From NCBI RefSeq assembly GCF_007747995.1, contig NZ_CP036276.1:3959001-4023000 (forward strand): a DNA stretch of 64,000 nucleotides, in the 5' to 3' direction. The first letter of the stretch is position 1. Every line of letters begins with the position of its first letter. A model generated the notes under the pieces. That model saw only the letters and a list, made by a program, of their open reading frames with translations. It had not been told where the DNA came from and did not search any database. Positions 36,596 through 45,646 of this stretch are shown piece after piece. The translations under genes and the position numbers were made by a program. This stretch comes from Symmachiella dynata (GTDB lineage Bacteria; Planctomycetota; Planctomycetia; Planctomycetales; Planctomycetaceae).

Positions 36596-39500
36596 ATGAC
36601 TGAGTGGCTATTAAAAAAGACCGGCGCTCACTACATCCTGGCGATGATGATTTTAACCCGCCCGATTTGCCTCATCGGTGGTGGGCTAACGATCTATTAC
36701 ATCAACCTGACGATGAATCTCGATGCACGCATTTTCCATTTGCTCATCGCCTATTCGTCAATCTTAATCCCGGTAGCGACCGCGCTGACAGTATTCATGG
36801 CGCTGCGTGAGACACGCACGTTGCGAAAAGTGCTCGCGCAAATTTCTCGCAAAGAAGAAGTCGATGCAACCGAGGGAAAACAAGCCGGTCGCGAAGCGGT
36901 GGTTTTTTCTAGGGTTCACCATAGTCGGGAAGCGGTCTATGTGACCCTTATCTGCGTGGTGCTGTTTTGTGCCCTGCTGGTGTTTCTCAACCAAGCCCCC
37001 TTGAAGGTGGCAATTCAGATTTCTTTCGCCGGATTCGTCGGCATTGCATCCGTTTTGATGGGGACCTTTTTTGCAAGCGAACGCTGGATGGTTCCGGTGA
37101 TCAACTTGCTGATTCGACGGGGCGTGGCGATCGATTACGCCACGATCCCGGTCGGCAAGATTCAATGGCGGATGAACATTTCGTTCGGACTGACCATCTT
37201 GGTGACCGCACTGATGATCGGTGCTTTGGCGAATCAACGAGCGTGGGAGATTTCAGAAAATCCAGGACAGGCAGCTAACGCAGTCACAATCCTGAGAAGG
37301 CACACGTTTTACATCACCATGGCAGCGTTTTCGGTCGGGCTGTTTCTCTCGCGGATGCTTGCGAATTCCGTAGCGTCTCGCATCGACATGCTGATGACCG
37401 CGATGAAGCAAGTCCAAGATGGCACGCTGTCGAAACGCGTCCTGATGACAGGAAATGATGAGATTGACGTTCTGGGACGTCAGTTCAACTTGATGGTTGG
37501 AAAGCTTCAGCAAGATGATTACACAATCCGGGACCTGAACACCAATCTTGAACAAAAGGTACAGACTCGAACCAGTGAGTTAGAAATCGCTCGCGCTGAT
37601 GCCGAAGCCGCCAATCGCTCAAAAAGCGACTTCATCGCCAATATTTCGCATGAATTGCGGACGCCCCTCAACGGGGTGATTGGAATGACCGAATTGTTGC
37701 TCAACACGACTTTGAACACTCAACAGCGCAAATATGCGAAGGTAGCCGGAATCTCGGGAACCACTCTACTGCAACTCCTGAACGAAGTTCTGGACTATTC
37801 AAAAATTGAAGCGGGTAAACTTGAAATTGAAAACATCGACTTCAAGCTGTTGGATGTCATCGAACCCGTGTTGGAGATTGCCGCACATCGCTGTTGCGAG
37901 AAAGGCATTGCACTGGCCAGTTATGTGGATCCAGCCATTCCACTCACCGTGAAAGGCGATCCGGGACGTGTGCGGCAGATTCTCAACAACCTCATGAACA
38001 ACGCGATCAAATTCACCGAACAGGGGAGCATCGTGTTGCGCGTCGAGTTGGATCGTGTTGACGGTGCAACCACAACGCTTCGCTTTAGCGTTGCCGACAC
38101 CGGAATCGGAATTCCGCCCACTCGATTCGATCGATTGTTCAAATCGTTCTCACAGGTCGATGCCTCAACGACTCGCCAATACGGCGGAACTGGCCTGGGA
38201 TTATCGATCTGTAAAGAGTTGTGCGCGTTGATGAAGGGGCACATTGGGTTTGAAAGTCAATCCGGCGTCGGATCGACCTTTGCATTCAGCATCCCCTTCG
38301 AAAACGTACCGACCGCAAAACTCAATTTTTCACAGGTCGCTGCGGATCTCAAAGGGCACCGAGTGCTCCTTGTCGAACACGACGGCGTCGCCAGGACCTT
38401 GCTACACAACCAGTTGAAGGCCTGGGGCTGTCTTGTCGATGCCGAGTCTGCCGGTCATGCAGCAATGGATCGGTTGTACCAAGCCACCGCAGAGAAGCAG
38501 CCGTATCACACGGTGTTGATCGAGAAAGATTTAGCAGACCCCGAAATGGTCGCCTGGATCACACTGGCGCATACCGAAACGACGATACGCGAACCACGCC
38601 TCATTCAACTGGTTGCATTGACCGATCAAATAGACGAGCCCACGTTACGCAAGCAGGGGTTCTACGGCTCTCTCGCGATCCCCGTGTTACCGTCGGAACT
38701 CATTCATGTGATTGGCCCCACCAGCGTCGATTCCTCGCAGAGCGACGATGCGATGTCATTTGCCCGCAAGTGTGCTGAGATGCGCGGCAACTCTCAACAC
38801 AGGAAACTGAAGAAAACGGGGCACAGCAACGCACGGATTCTTGTGGCTGAGGACAATTACATTAATCAGGAGGTGGTCGCCGAGATTCTGTCTAATGCCG
38901 GCTACGCGTGTCAGATCGTCGCCAACGGCCGTCAAGCGCTCGAAACCGTTCGCAAAGATCAATACGACTTGGTCTTGATGGATTGCCAAATGCCGGAGAT
39001 GGACGGGCTGGAGGCGACGCGGGCCATTCGCGAATACGAAAGCGAAAATACGAATCAGGAATCCAAAGCGCTACCGATTGTGGCTTTAACGGCGAGTGCC
39101 TTGACCGGTGAACGCGAACGGTGTTTAGCCGCAGGAATGAACGATTATCTCAGCAAGCCGCTAGACCCATTGCGTTTGATCGAAACGATTGAAGCCCAAT
39201 TATCACAGTGGGATGAGACGTCACTCCAAGTTGACGATGGACAGGCTGCGAGCCTGCCATCCGCGGCCAGTAGCAATGAATCGGACTACGAGACGAAATC
39301 AAACAACGACGATGCCGCCGTTGATATTTTGGATGTCGACGGGCTGCTACGGCGATGTAACGGAAAATTGGAACTCGCCGAACGATTGCTCGGTAAATTC
39401 CACGACCGTTTGGACGATGATTTGCAGAAGATCGAACACAGCGTTGAAAGCTGCGATCTCAAACGAACCGCAACGCTGGCTCACGCACTCAAAGGCTCCT

Positions 39501-39700
39501 CTTCCAATCTTTCCGCCGAAAGGATACGGCAAGCCGCGACAGACCTGGAGCAGGTGGCCCGGACCGATGATGTCGAAGATCTGTACCAGTTCTTGGAACT
39601 ACTGAAAACGGAATGCGAAGTATTCTTAAATATGGAACCAACCTTGTCGGAACACCGCCAACTTGAATTGGTGGAATCTTCGATGACGTCAGTGAACTGA
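36596..39700 (+). CDS. Hybrid sensor histidine kinase (HAMP, HisKA, HATPase, two receivers, Hpt)
   Basis: This protein of about 1034 residues has membrane spans around residues 15-65, 110-150 and 190-260, a HAMP domain, and then a HisKA domain with the phospho-acceptor His352 in FIANISHELRTPLNGVIG. The ATPase has NNLMNNAIKFTEQGSI, DTGIGIPPTRFDRLFKSF and YGGTGLGLSICKELC. A first receiver-like domain is degenerate (VLIEKDLADPEM has Glu where the phosphorylated Asp should be). The second is intact, with Asp796 in YDLVLMDCQMPEMDG. The C-terminal Hpt domain has His963 in TLAHALKGSSSN. This is a BarA-type phosphorelay. I chose the ATG at 36596, though a TTG at 36554 is in frame. The response regulator 25 bases downstream is the likely output partner. 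Confidence 0.9.
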   Translation: MTEWLLKKTGAHYILAMMILTRPICLIGGGLTIYYINLTMNLDARIFHLLIAYSSILIPVATALTVFMALRETRTLRKVLAQISRKEEVDATEGKQAGREAVVFSRVHHSREAVYVTLICVVLFCALLVFLNQAPLKVAIQISFAGFVGIASVLMGTFFASERWMVPVINLLIRRGVAIDYATIPVGKIQWRMNISFGLTILVTALMIGALANQRAWEISENPGQAANAVTILRRHTFYITMAAFSVGLFLSRMLANSVASRIDMLMTAMKQVQDGTLSKRVLMTGNDEIDVLGRQFNLMVGKLQQDDYTIRDLNTNLEQKVQTRTSELEIARADAEAANRSKSDFIANISHELRTPLNGVIGMTELLLNTTLNTQQRKYAKVAGISGTTLLQLLNEVLDYSKIEAGKLEIENIDFKLLDVIEPVLEIAAHRCCEKGIALASYVDPAIPLTVKGDPGRVRQILNNLMNNAIKFTEQGSIVLRVELDRVDGATTTLRFSVADTGIGIPPTRFDRLFKSFSQVDASTTRQYGGTGLGLSICKELCALMKGHIGFESQSGVGSTFAFSIPFENVPTAKLNFSQVAADLKGHRVLLVEHDGVARTLLHNQLKAWGCLVDAESAGHAAMDRLYQATAEKQPYHTVLIEKDLADPEMVAWITLAHTETTIREPRLIQLVALTDQIDEPTLRKQGFYGSLAIPVLPSELIHVIGPTSVDSSQSDDAMSFARKCAEMRGNSQHRKLKKTGHSNARILVAEDNYINQEVVAEILSNAGYACQIVANGRQALETVRKDQYDLVLMDCQMPEMDGLEATRAIREYESENTNQESKALPIVALTASALTGERERCLAAGMNDYLSKPLDPLRLIETIEAQLSQWDETSLQVDDGQAASLPSAASSNESDYETKSNNDDAAVDILDVDGLLRRCNGKLELAERLLGKFHDRLDDDLQKIEHSVESCDLKRTATLAHALKGSSSNLSAERIRQAATDLEQVARTDDVEDLYQFLELLKTECEVFLNMEPTLSEHRQLELVESSMTSVN

Positions 39701-39724
39701 CTCAAAACCACGGAAAGAAATCCT

Positions 39725-40774
39725 ATGCCCATCTTGATTGTTGATGACGACGATATTGCCCTGGAATTGCTTCAAAATACTCTTGAAGACGAAGGGTACG
39801 AAGTCGAGTCTGCAAACAACGGATACGATGCCTTGGAAAAATTGCGGTCCGGCCGCTTTCAGACCGTCGTCTCAGATTGGGAAATGGACATCATGGACGG
39901 AGTCCAGCTTTGCCGCGAGGTGCGGAAACGCTGTTTCTCCAGTTATATCTACTTCATTCTTGTGACCGGGCGTACTTCGACGAAGGATGTCGTGGAGGGA
40001 CTCGATGCCGGCGCTGATGATTTTATCGCCAAGCCGTTCGAGCCTGCGGAATTGTGCGTGCGGCTTCGAGTTGGTGAGCGGATTCGTGCCTTGGAAAGTC
40101 GCAATGGCATGATTTTCGCGCTCGCCAAGTTGGCGGAATCGCGTGATACCGATACAGGAAGCCATCTGGACCGCATCCGCGACTACTGCCGCGTTTTAGC
40201 GCAGCAGCTTTCCACATTGCCTGCGTATCGCGACATCGTCGATGGGGACTACATTCAAACTCTCTATCAAACGAGTCCCTTACACGATATTGGAAAGGTC
40301 GGCATCCCTGACAACATCTTGCTAAAACCAGGCAAGCTGACCGAAGAAGAATTCGCCATCATGAAGACACATGTCGAAATCGGAGCTGAGACGTTGGCGG
40401 CGGTTGCAGCGAATCACCCCGGCATGGACTTTTTGGATATGGCATTGGAACTGACTCTGTCGCATCATGAACGATTCGACGGGAGCGGCTACCCCCAAGG
40501 CCTAGTTGCCGATGAAATCCCATTGAGTGGGCGAATCTTGGCATTGGCGGACGTCTATGACGCGATCACGACCGAACGAGTTTACAAAAAGGCTGCGACG
40601 CATGATGTGGCGCGCTCAGTGATCGTTAAAGGACGCGGGGCACATTTTGACCCTGACATCGTGGATGCTTTTCTCGCTGTGGAAAAGGAGTTCATCGAAA
40701 TCAAAAGTCAGTTCGAATCGACGAATGAGATCACTGATTACCCATCCAGCCTGCAAGTACAACTTGCCGTTTAA
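39725..40774 (+). CDS. Response regulator with HD-GYP phosphodiesterase domain
   Basis: This 349-residue protein has an N-terminal receiver (ILIVDDDDIALELL, phosphorylated Asp51 in VVSDWEMDIMDG, Lys in DDFIAKPFEPAEL). A C-terminal HD-GYP domain follows, with SPLHDIGKVGIPDNILLKPG (His187, Asp188) and HHERFDGSGYPQGL. HD-GYP enzymes hydrolyse cyclic di-GMP at a di- or tri-iron centre, so the phosphorelay from the upstream kinase probably lowers cyclic di-GMP. The gene lies 25 bases after the kinase stop and is probably in the same transcript. A diguanylate cyclase at 61.5 kb makes the same messenger. Confidence 0.93.
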   Translation: MPILIVDDDDIALELLQNTLEDEGYEVESANNGYDALEKLRSGRFQTVVSDWEMDIMDGVQLCREVRKRCFSSYIYFILVTGRTSTKDVVEGLDAGADDFIAKPFEPAELCVRLRVGERIRALESRNGMIFALAKLAESRDTDTGSHLDRIRDYCRVLAQQLSTLPAYRDIVDGDYIQTLYQTSPLHDIGKVGIPDNILLKPGKLTEEEFAIMKTHVEIGAETLAAVAANHPGMDFLDMALELTLSHHERFDGSGYPQGLVADEIPLSGRILALADVYDAITTERVYKKAATHDVARSVIVKGRGAHFDPDIVDAFLAVEKEFIEIKSQFESTNEITDYPSSLQVQLAV

Positions 40775-40890
40775 CGTAATAAACGGACTTTCATTTACTC
40801 TCATACCAGTCGCTGCTTTTTGGACCGGAACGATGTGAACCCGCAGACTAGGTTATTTCAATAGCTTTCTCCCCCTCTGGAAGGACAATT

Positions 40891-41820
40891 ATGAAGATCC
40901 TCTTGCCGAACCCACACGGTTTTTGTGCTGGGGTCGTCATGGCGATTCAAAGTCTCGAAAAAGCATTGGAGTTATACGGCGCACCGATATATGTGTTTCA
41001 TGAAATTGTCCACAACAAACATGTCGTCGATGGGTTTTGCCAACGCGGCGTCATTTTTGTGGATGGTCTCGATGAGATCCCCGAGTCAAGCCATGTGTTG
41101 TTTAGCGCCCATGGAGTCTCTCCCGACATCCGGAAACAGGCAAGAACCAGGCGGCTGAAAACGATTGATGCCACTTGTCCGCTCGTTTCAAAAGTGCATA
41201 CAGAAGCCGTTAAGTTTGTCGCGGCCGGCTACTCTGTGCTACTCATCGGCCATGCCGGACACGATGAAGCGGTGGGGACCATCGGGGAAGCCCCCGATCA
41301 AATCCAACTGATCGAAACGATTGAAGACGTGGACACGGTGAAGGTCCCTGACCCAGAGAAAGTTGCTTACTTGACGCAAACAACTCTGAGTCTCGATCAT
41401 GTCAAAAATATCGTCGACCGACTTGAACAGCGCTATCCCCGAATCATCGGACCTGCCAAGCAGGACATTTGCTTCGCCACACAGAACCGGCAAACGGCTG
41501 TGAAAGAATTGCTTTCGGAGGCTGATGTTGTGTTGGTGATCGGTAGCCAAAACAGCTCCAACAGCAATCGCTTGGCCGAAGTCGCGAGGGAAGCCGGCAA
41601 ACCGTCCTACCTGATCGATCATGTCGGCGAAATCGATCCGAACTGGCTTCGCCCGCAGGACACTGTCATTTTGACGGCAGGAGCAAGTGCTCCGGAAGAA
41701 CTTGTCGATGAATGCCTCAATTATCTTTGCTCACAATTTCAAGCCACGGTGGAATCGCGGGACATCCGGCAAGAGCGCGCACGATTTGATTTGCCGGTTG
41801 AACTCCGTTCTGTGCTCTAA
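40891..41820 (+). CDS. ispH: 4-hydroxy-3-methylbut-2-enyl diphosphate reductase (IspH/LytB)
   Basis: This 309-residue enzyme makes IPP and DMAPP, the last step of the MEP isoprenoid pathway. The three [4Fe-4S] ligands are present: Cys12 (PHGFCAGV), Cys96 (IDATCPLVSKVH) and Cys194 (DICFATQNRQTAV). Other signatures are VFHEIVHNKHVV, VLFSAHGVSP, GHAGHDEAVGT and the substrate loop SQNSSNSNRLAEVA. Length is normal. GGAAGGAC lies upstream of the ATG at good spacing. It follows the HD-GYP gene by 116 bases and could have its own promoter. The terpene-synthase-like gene at 34973 would use its products after prenyl elongation. Confidence 0.97.
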   Translation: MKILLPNPHGFCAGVVMAIQSLEKALELYGAPIYVFHEIVHNKHVVDGFCQRGVIFVDGLDEIPESSHVLFSAHGVSPDIRKQARTRRLKTIDATCPLVSKVHTEAVKFVAAGYSVLLIGHAGHDEAVGTIGEAPDQIQLIETIEDVDTVKVPDPEKVAYLTQTTLSLDHVKNIVDRLEQRYPRIIGPAKQDICFATQNRQTAVKELLSEADVVLVIGSQNSSNSNRLAEVAREAGKPSYLIDHVGEIDPNWLRPQDTVILTAGASAPEELVDECLNYLCSQFQATVESRDIRQERARFDLPVELRSVL

Positions 41821-42346
41821 GAAATTCACTCTGACCGCTGATGCTCGTATTTCACGCAACTCGACATACTTCCCGAGTTATGCGTCTGCTTTGATCGGTC
41901 GATCGCGTAATCCACCGTTTGCTATAACACGGCGCGCGGGGCAACGGCCTCTGCGACACGCCTTTGCTGCAATCTGCGCAGCACTTGCGTGCGGGCGGAC
42001 CTCTCTACCGAGCATTTAAAATAGAGTTGCCCGCTTCACAACCGCTGATTTCGCAGGGGGGGGCAACCCCGGCAGGCTCGAGTAGTCTAATCGCTGCTCT
42101 AGCTGATCCCACAATCCAGGGGAATCGAAGTGCTCAGCCCGGCTGCTTGGCTGAGAGCAGAAACGCGGGCGTCCACTCAACATTTCTATCGTACCGGCTA
42201 CTTCTCGGGTGTTTTCCCCAGCTTTTCCGAGCCGCGCAACGACCAGGACACCTTGCTTGGCTCGTCAAATCTGGTTGTCAATGTTTTGGTCGCGCCTACA
42301 ATATCAGTGTCTAATACGTTTAATTCCCCGCTAAAAATGGCTATTC
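41821..42346. other. Intergenic region between ispH and the lipid operon
   Basis: No gene is supported. Two overlapping plus-strand frames (each about 110 codons) lack motifs and ribosome-binding sites. A G8 run occurs near 42056-42063. The promoter for the DUF1295 operon should lie here, but I could not identify it; no terminator is obvious after ispH. Confidence 0.35.
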
Positions 42347-43147
42347 GTGACTGAAATCTCCCCCTTACTCGTCAATGCTGCAGTCGTTGCAGGCATGATG
42401 CTCTGCGTTTGGCTGGTCAGTCTGCTCTTGAATGACGTGAGTATCGTCGACTTGGTCTGGGGGGTGGGGTTTGTTGTGATCGCTTGGGTGAGTTTTCTGA
42501 TTACTGGAATGCCCACGCCTCAGAAATGGATTATTGTGGGACTGGCGAGTCTTTGGGGACTACGTTTAAGCGGCTACCTGTCCTGGAGAAACCACGGAAA
42601 ACCGGAGGATTATCGGTACCGTGAGATGCGAGAGAAGCACGGTCGCAGTTTTCCACTGCGCAGTCTGTTTACCGTTTTTGGGCTGCAAGGGATGATCATG
42701 TGGATCGTTTCCCTGCCCCTACAGACGGGGCAAATTGAGAACAATCAAGCTCGCATTGGTATTCTAGCTGTTTTGGGCATGGTTCTGTGGTGCATTGGAT
42801 TTCTATTCGAATCAATCGGCGACTGGCAGCTTGCAAGATTTAAGGCAGATCCGGCGAATGCAGGCCAAGTAATGGACCGTGGATTGTGGCGTTACACGCG
42901 ACACCCCAATTATTTCGGCGACTTTCTTGTCTGGTGGGGGCTTTATTGTGTTTCCTTTGGTCGCGGCACTGCATGGTGGTCGGTCATTGGGCCGATTGTG
43001 ATGTCCGTTTTTCTCATGCGCGTATCAGGCGTCACGTTACTGGAAAGCTCACTGAAAACTCGCAAAAAGGGATACGAGGCCTATATCCGACGCACGCATG
43101 CGTTTTTTCCATTTCCACCAAAACGCGAGACAACTCAGAAGCTTTAA
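42347..43147 (+). CDS. DUF1295 family membrane protein (steroid-5-alpha-reductase-like)
   Basis: This 266-residue polytopic protein belongs to DUF1295. Signatures are DLVWGVGFVVIAW near the N-terminus, LWGLRLSGYLSWRN, EDYRYREMREKHG, and the strongly conserved C-terminal LWRYTRHPNYFGDFLVWWG with the YEAYIRRTHAFFP ending. DUF1295 proteins are fold relatives of steroid 5-alpha-reductase and isoprenylcysteine methyltransferase. They are common in gene sets with cyclopropane-synthase-like methyltransferases and DUF1365, as in this window. They probably reduce a double bond in a lipid using NAD(P)H. The start is a GTG at 42347 with no clear Shine-Dalgarno. It is the first of three plus-strand genes that face the methyltransferase operon. 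Confidence 0.88.
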   Translation: MTEISPLLVNAAVVAGMMLCVWLVSLLLNDVSIVDLVWGVGFVVIAWVSFLITGMPTPQKWIIVGLASLWGLRLSGYLSWRNHGKPEDYRYREMREKHGRSFPLRSLFTVFGLQGMIMWIVSLPLQTGQIENNQARIGILAVLGMVLWCIGFLFESIGDWQLARFKADPANAGQVMDRGLWRYTRHPNYFGDFLVWWGLYCVSFGRGTAWWSVIGPIVMSVFLMRVSGVTLLESSLKTRKKGYEAYIRRTHAFFPFPPKRETTQKL

Positions 43148-43194
43148 CAGGTCGCATCCTGACTTGTGTTTCGGGCGACGAGCGGAAGTGAGCA

Positions 43195-44751
43195 ATGGTT
43201 ATTGGTCAAATCAAGACAGGTCCTCACATGCCAAATCAGCGATCCATTCTTCTCACTGGTGGCACAGGTTATGTCGGGGGACGCCTCATCCCTTTACTGG
43301 AGAAACAGGGATACCCGCTGCGCTGCGTTGCACGCCAGCCGCAACATCTCGAGGCGCGCGTCCAAGCTTCGACAGAAATCGTGCAAGGGGACCTTTTCGA
43401 ACCTGAGTCGCTGCGCACCGCGTTGGACGGCATCGACACCGCCTTTTATATGGTCCATTCGTTGGGGACCGGACAAGACTTTGAGAAAGAAGACCGTACG
43501 GCAGCACTCAACTTTGCTGAGGCGGCGCGGCATGCCAACGTGCGGCGGATTATCTATCTTGGCGGGCTTGGTGAATCACAGGATGGCTTGTCGCCTCACC
43601 TGCGCAGCCGGCAGGAAGTGGGAGACATCTTACGCCAGGCAGGATCGCAGGTCATTGAGTTTCGCGCTTCCATTATCATTGGGTCGGGAAGTTTGTCTTT
43701 TGAATTGATCCGCAGTCTGGTTCAAAAGTTACCCGTTATGATCTGGCCGCAATGGGTTTCAACACCGGCGCAGCCGATCGCGATCGAGGATGTCTTGGCC
43801 TATTTGATGGCAGCGATTGAATATATCGACCAGGAAAGTCGCGTCTTTGAGATTGGCGGGCCGGATCAAGTGTCGTACGGCGGCGTGATGTTGGAGTATG
43901 CAAACCAACGTGGTCTGAAACGTTGGACAATTCCCGTCCCGTTTTTAAGCCCCCGTCTTTCGAGTCTGTGGTTGGGCTTAGTCACGCCGGTCTTTGCGCG
44001 CATCGGTCGAAAACTGGTGGAAAGTTTGCGTAATCCGACAGTGGTCCACAATGACGACGCGCTGCAAGCTTTTCCCGACATCCAACCGCGCAGTTCTCAA
44101 GCGGCGATCGCTCGCGCACTGGCCAAGGAAGACCAGGAATTTGCCGAAACACGGTGGTCCGATGCCATTTCCTCGGCAGGTTCCCCCAAGAGTTGGGGGG
44201 GAGTTCGTTTCGGCAATCGGCTGGTTGATTCGAGGACAGCCACCACTCACGTTTCCGCAGAACGAGCCTTTGAACCCATTCGAAAAATCGGTGGAAAGAC
44301 CGGTTGGTACTTTGCGACTTGGTTGTGGAGAATCCGCGGCTATCTGGACCTGATGGTTGGTGGGGTCGGAATGCGTCGGGGACGCCGCAATCCGAATACT
44401 TTGACTGTTGGTGAAACCCTCGATTTCTGGCGCGTACAAGCCTATGAGCCAAATCGCAGGTTGCGGCTTGATGCAGAAATGAAACTTCCTGGACGGGCTT
44501 GGCTGGAGTTCGAAGTGACCGAGTCGGCGGGGGCAACGACGATTCGCCAGACGGCTGTCTTCGATCCGGTGGGTTTACTGGGGCTGATGTACTGGTATGG
44601 AATTTATCCACTGCACCGCTTGATCTTCGCCGGAATGTTACGTGAAATCGTAAAGGCGGCTGAGCGAACGAATTCTCCAAACACGTTTCCGGAAAAACTA
44701 ACGACAGCATCTATAGGCGAGGATGTCACTCATGCAAACACAAGCTCCTGA
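43195..44751 (+). CDS. SDR epimerase-like protein with C-terminal DUF2867
   Basis: This 518-residue fusion has an extended SDR/NmrA-like domain first, with the Rossmann motif LLTGGTGYVGGRLI, DLFEPESLRTALDGIDTAF, YMVHSLG and IIYLGGLGESQDGLS. A DUF2867 domain (about residues 330-490) follows, with VSAERAFEPIRKIGGKTGWY, LDFWRVQAYEPNRRLRLDAE and MYWYGIYPLHRLIF. This architecture is widespread in bacteria; the substrate is unknown but the domain pair is often near lipid genes. GGAAG lies seven bases before the ATG at 43195; an ATG at 43228 is an alternative closer to family starts. It overlaps the phosphatase gene by about 20 bases, so the genes are coupled. Confidence 0.88.
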   Translation: MVIGQIKTGPHMPNQRSILLTGGTGYVGGRLIPLLEKQGYPLRCVARQPQHLEARVQASTEIVQGDLFEPESLRTALDGIDTAFYMVHSLGTGQDFEKEDRTAALNFAEAARHANVRRIIYLGGLGESQDGLSPHLRSRQEVGDILRQAGSQVIEFRASIIIGSGSLSFELIRSLVQKLPVMIWPQWVSTPAQPIAIEDVLAYLMAAIEYIDQESRVFEIGGPDQVSYGGVMLEYANQRGLKRWTIPVPFLSPRLSSLWLGLVTPVFARIGRKLVESLRNPTVVHNDDALQAFPDIQPRSSQAAIARALAKEDQEFAETRWSDAISSAGSPKSWGGVRFGNRLVDSRTATTHVSAERAFEPIRKIGGKTGWYFATWLWRIRGYLDLMVGGVGMRRGRRNPNTLTVGETLDFWRVQAYEPNRRLRLDAEMKLPGRAWLEFEVTESAGATTIRQTAVFDPVGLLGLMYWYGIYPLHRLIFAGMLREIVKAAERTNSPNTFPEKLTTASIGEDVTHANTSS

Positions 44752-45577
44752 GCGAATGCAGTGCATGGAGGTGTGGGGGGGCAATCGCGCGGTTGACCGC
44801 ACTTTGACAACGACCGGATTGGACGTGAGTGTCCATAGCAGCCCGCATGCAAATTCTCAAAGCGGGGGTGACGTGTGCTATGTTTCCTCTTGTGCTTCGG
44901 GGCGAATCACACGCATTCTGTTGGCCGATGTCAGCGGTCATGGTGACGCCGTGGCGGACCGCGCGGTTATTCTTCGACAGCTGATGCGCCGCAATATCAA
45001 TCGGATTGATCAGTCCTCGTTAGTGAACTCGATCAATCAAGAATTCGTCGTGGCTTCGACACAAGGGCACTTTGCGACAGCGCTAATCGGAACGTTTTTC
45101 TACCCAACAGGAATGTTGACGCTCAGCAATGCCGGGCATCCACATCCGCTGATTTATCAACACAAAACCGGGAGATGGCGAGAGCTGAAAGCAGAAGAAC
45201 CGGAACCGACGGAAGCATGTAATTTCCCTCTGGGGATCGAAGCAGATGAAAGCTATTCAGACCTACGCACGCGGTTAAACCCTGGCGATTTGGTGCTTGC
45301 TTTCACCGACGGTCTCATCGAAATCGAACAACCCAACGGACAACTGCTTGGTGCCGATGGCCTGTTACAGGTCGTTTCTCGCCTAGAACACTCCGATCCG
45401 AACCGTTTCATCGAATCTTTGATCCAGGAAATCGCCCCTCGGAAAGACGCACTCAATACGGGTGACGATGTGTCGATCATCTTATTCCAGACCAACACGG
45501 AGAGTGTCTCACTCCGTGATAACCTGCTCTCACCCTTCCGCGTTGTCGCTGGTTTTTTCCATCAAGGGACTGCTTGA
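44732..45577 (+). CDS. SpoIIE-type PP2C protein phosphatase
   Basis: This 281-residue single-domain serine phosphatase belongs to the SpoIIE/RsbU family. Metal-binding motifs are SGGDVCYVSS, ILLADVSGHGDAVADRA and NTGDDVSIILF; FATALIGTFF, LTLSNAGHPHPLIY and LVLAFTDGLIEI are further family motifs. It has no sensor domain of its own, unlike RsbU or hybrid forms. These enzymes usually control an anti-sigma-factor antagonist, but no such gene is in the window. It overlaps the SDR-DUF2867 gene, so it is part of the lipid operon, an unusual place. GAGG lies nine bases before the ATG at 44732; an ATG at 44723 is also in frame. Confidence 0.85.
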   Translation: MQTQAPERMQCMEVWGGNRAVDRTLTTTGLDVSVHSSPHANSQSGGDVCYVSSCASGRITRILLADVSGHGDAVADRAVILRQLMRRNINRIDQSSLVNSINQEFVVASTQGHFATALIGTFFYPTGMLTLSNAGHPHPLIYQHKTGRWRELKAEEPEPTEACNFPLGIEADESYSDLRTRLNPGDLVLAFTDGLIEIEQPNGQLLGADGLLQVVSRLEHSDPNRFIESLIQEIAPRKDALNTGDDVSIILFQTNTESVSLRDNLLSPFRVVAGFFHQGTA

Positions 45578-45646
45578 AACCCGATCATTGATTTAGATGA
45601 CATGAGTGTCACGAAATGAGCGAACGGAGTTGCAAAAAGCATGACT

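Noticed and set aside
41687-42314. Two overlapping plus-strand frames after ispH
   Set aside because: The first overlaps the ispH 3' end in another frame; neither has motifs or ribosome-binding sites.
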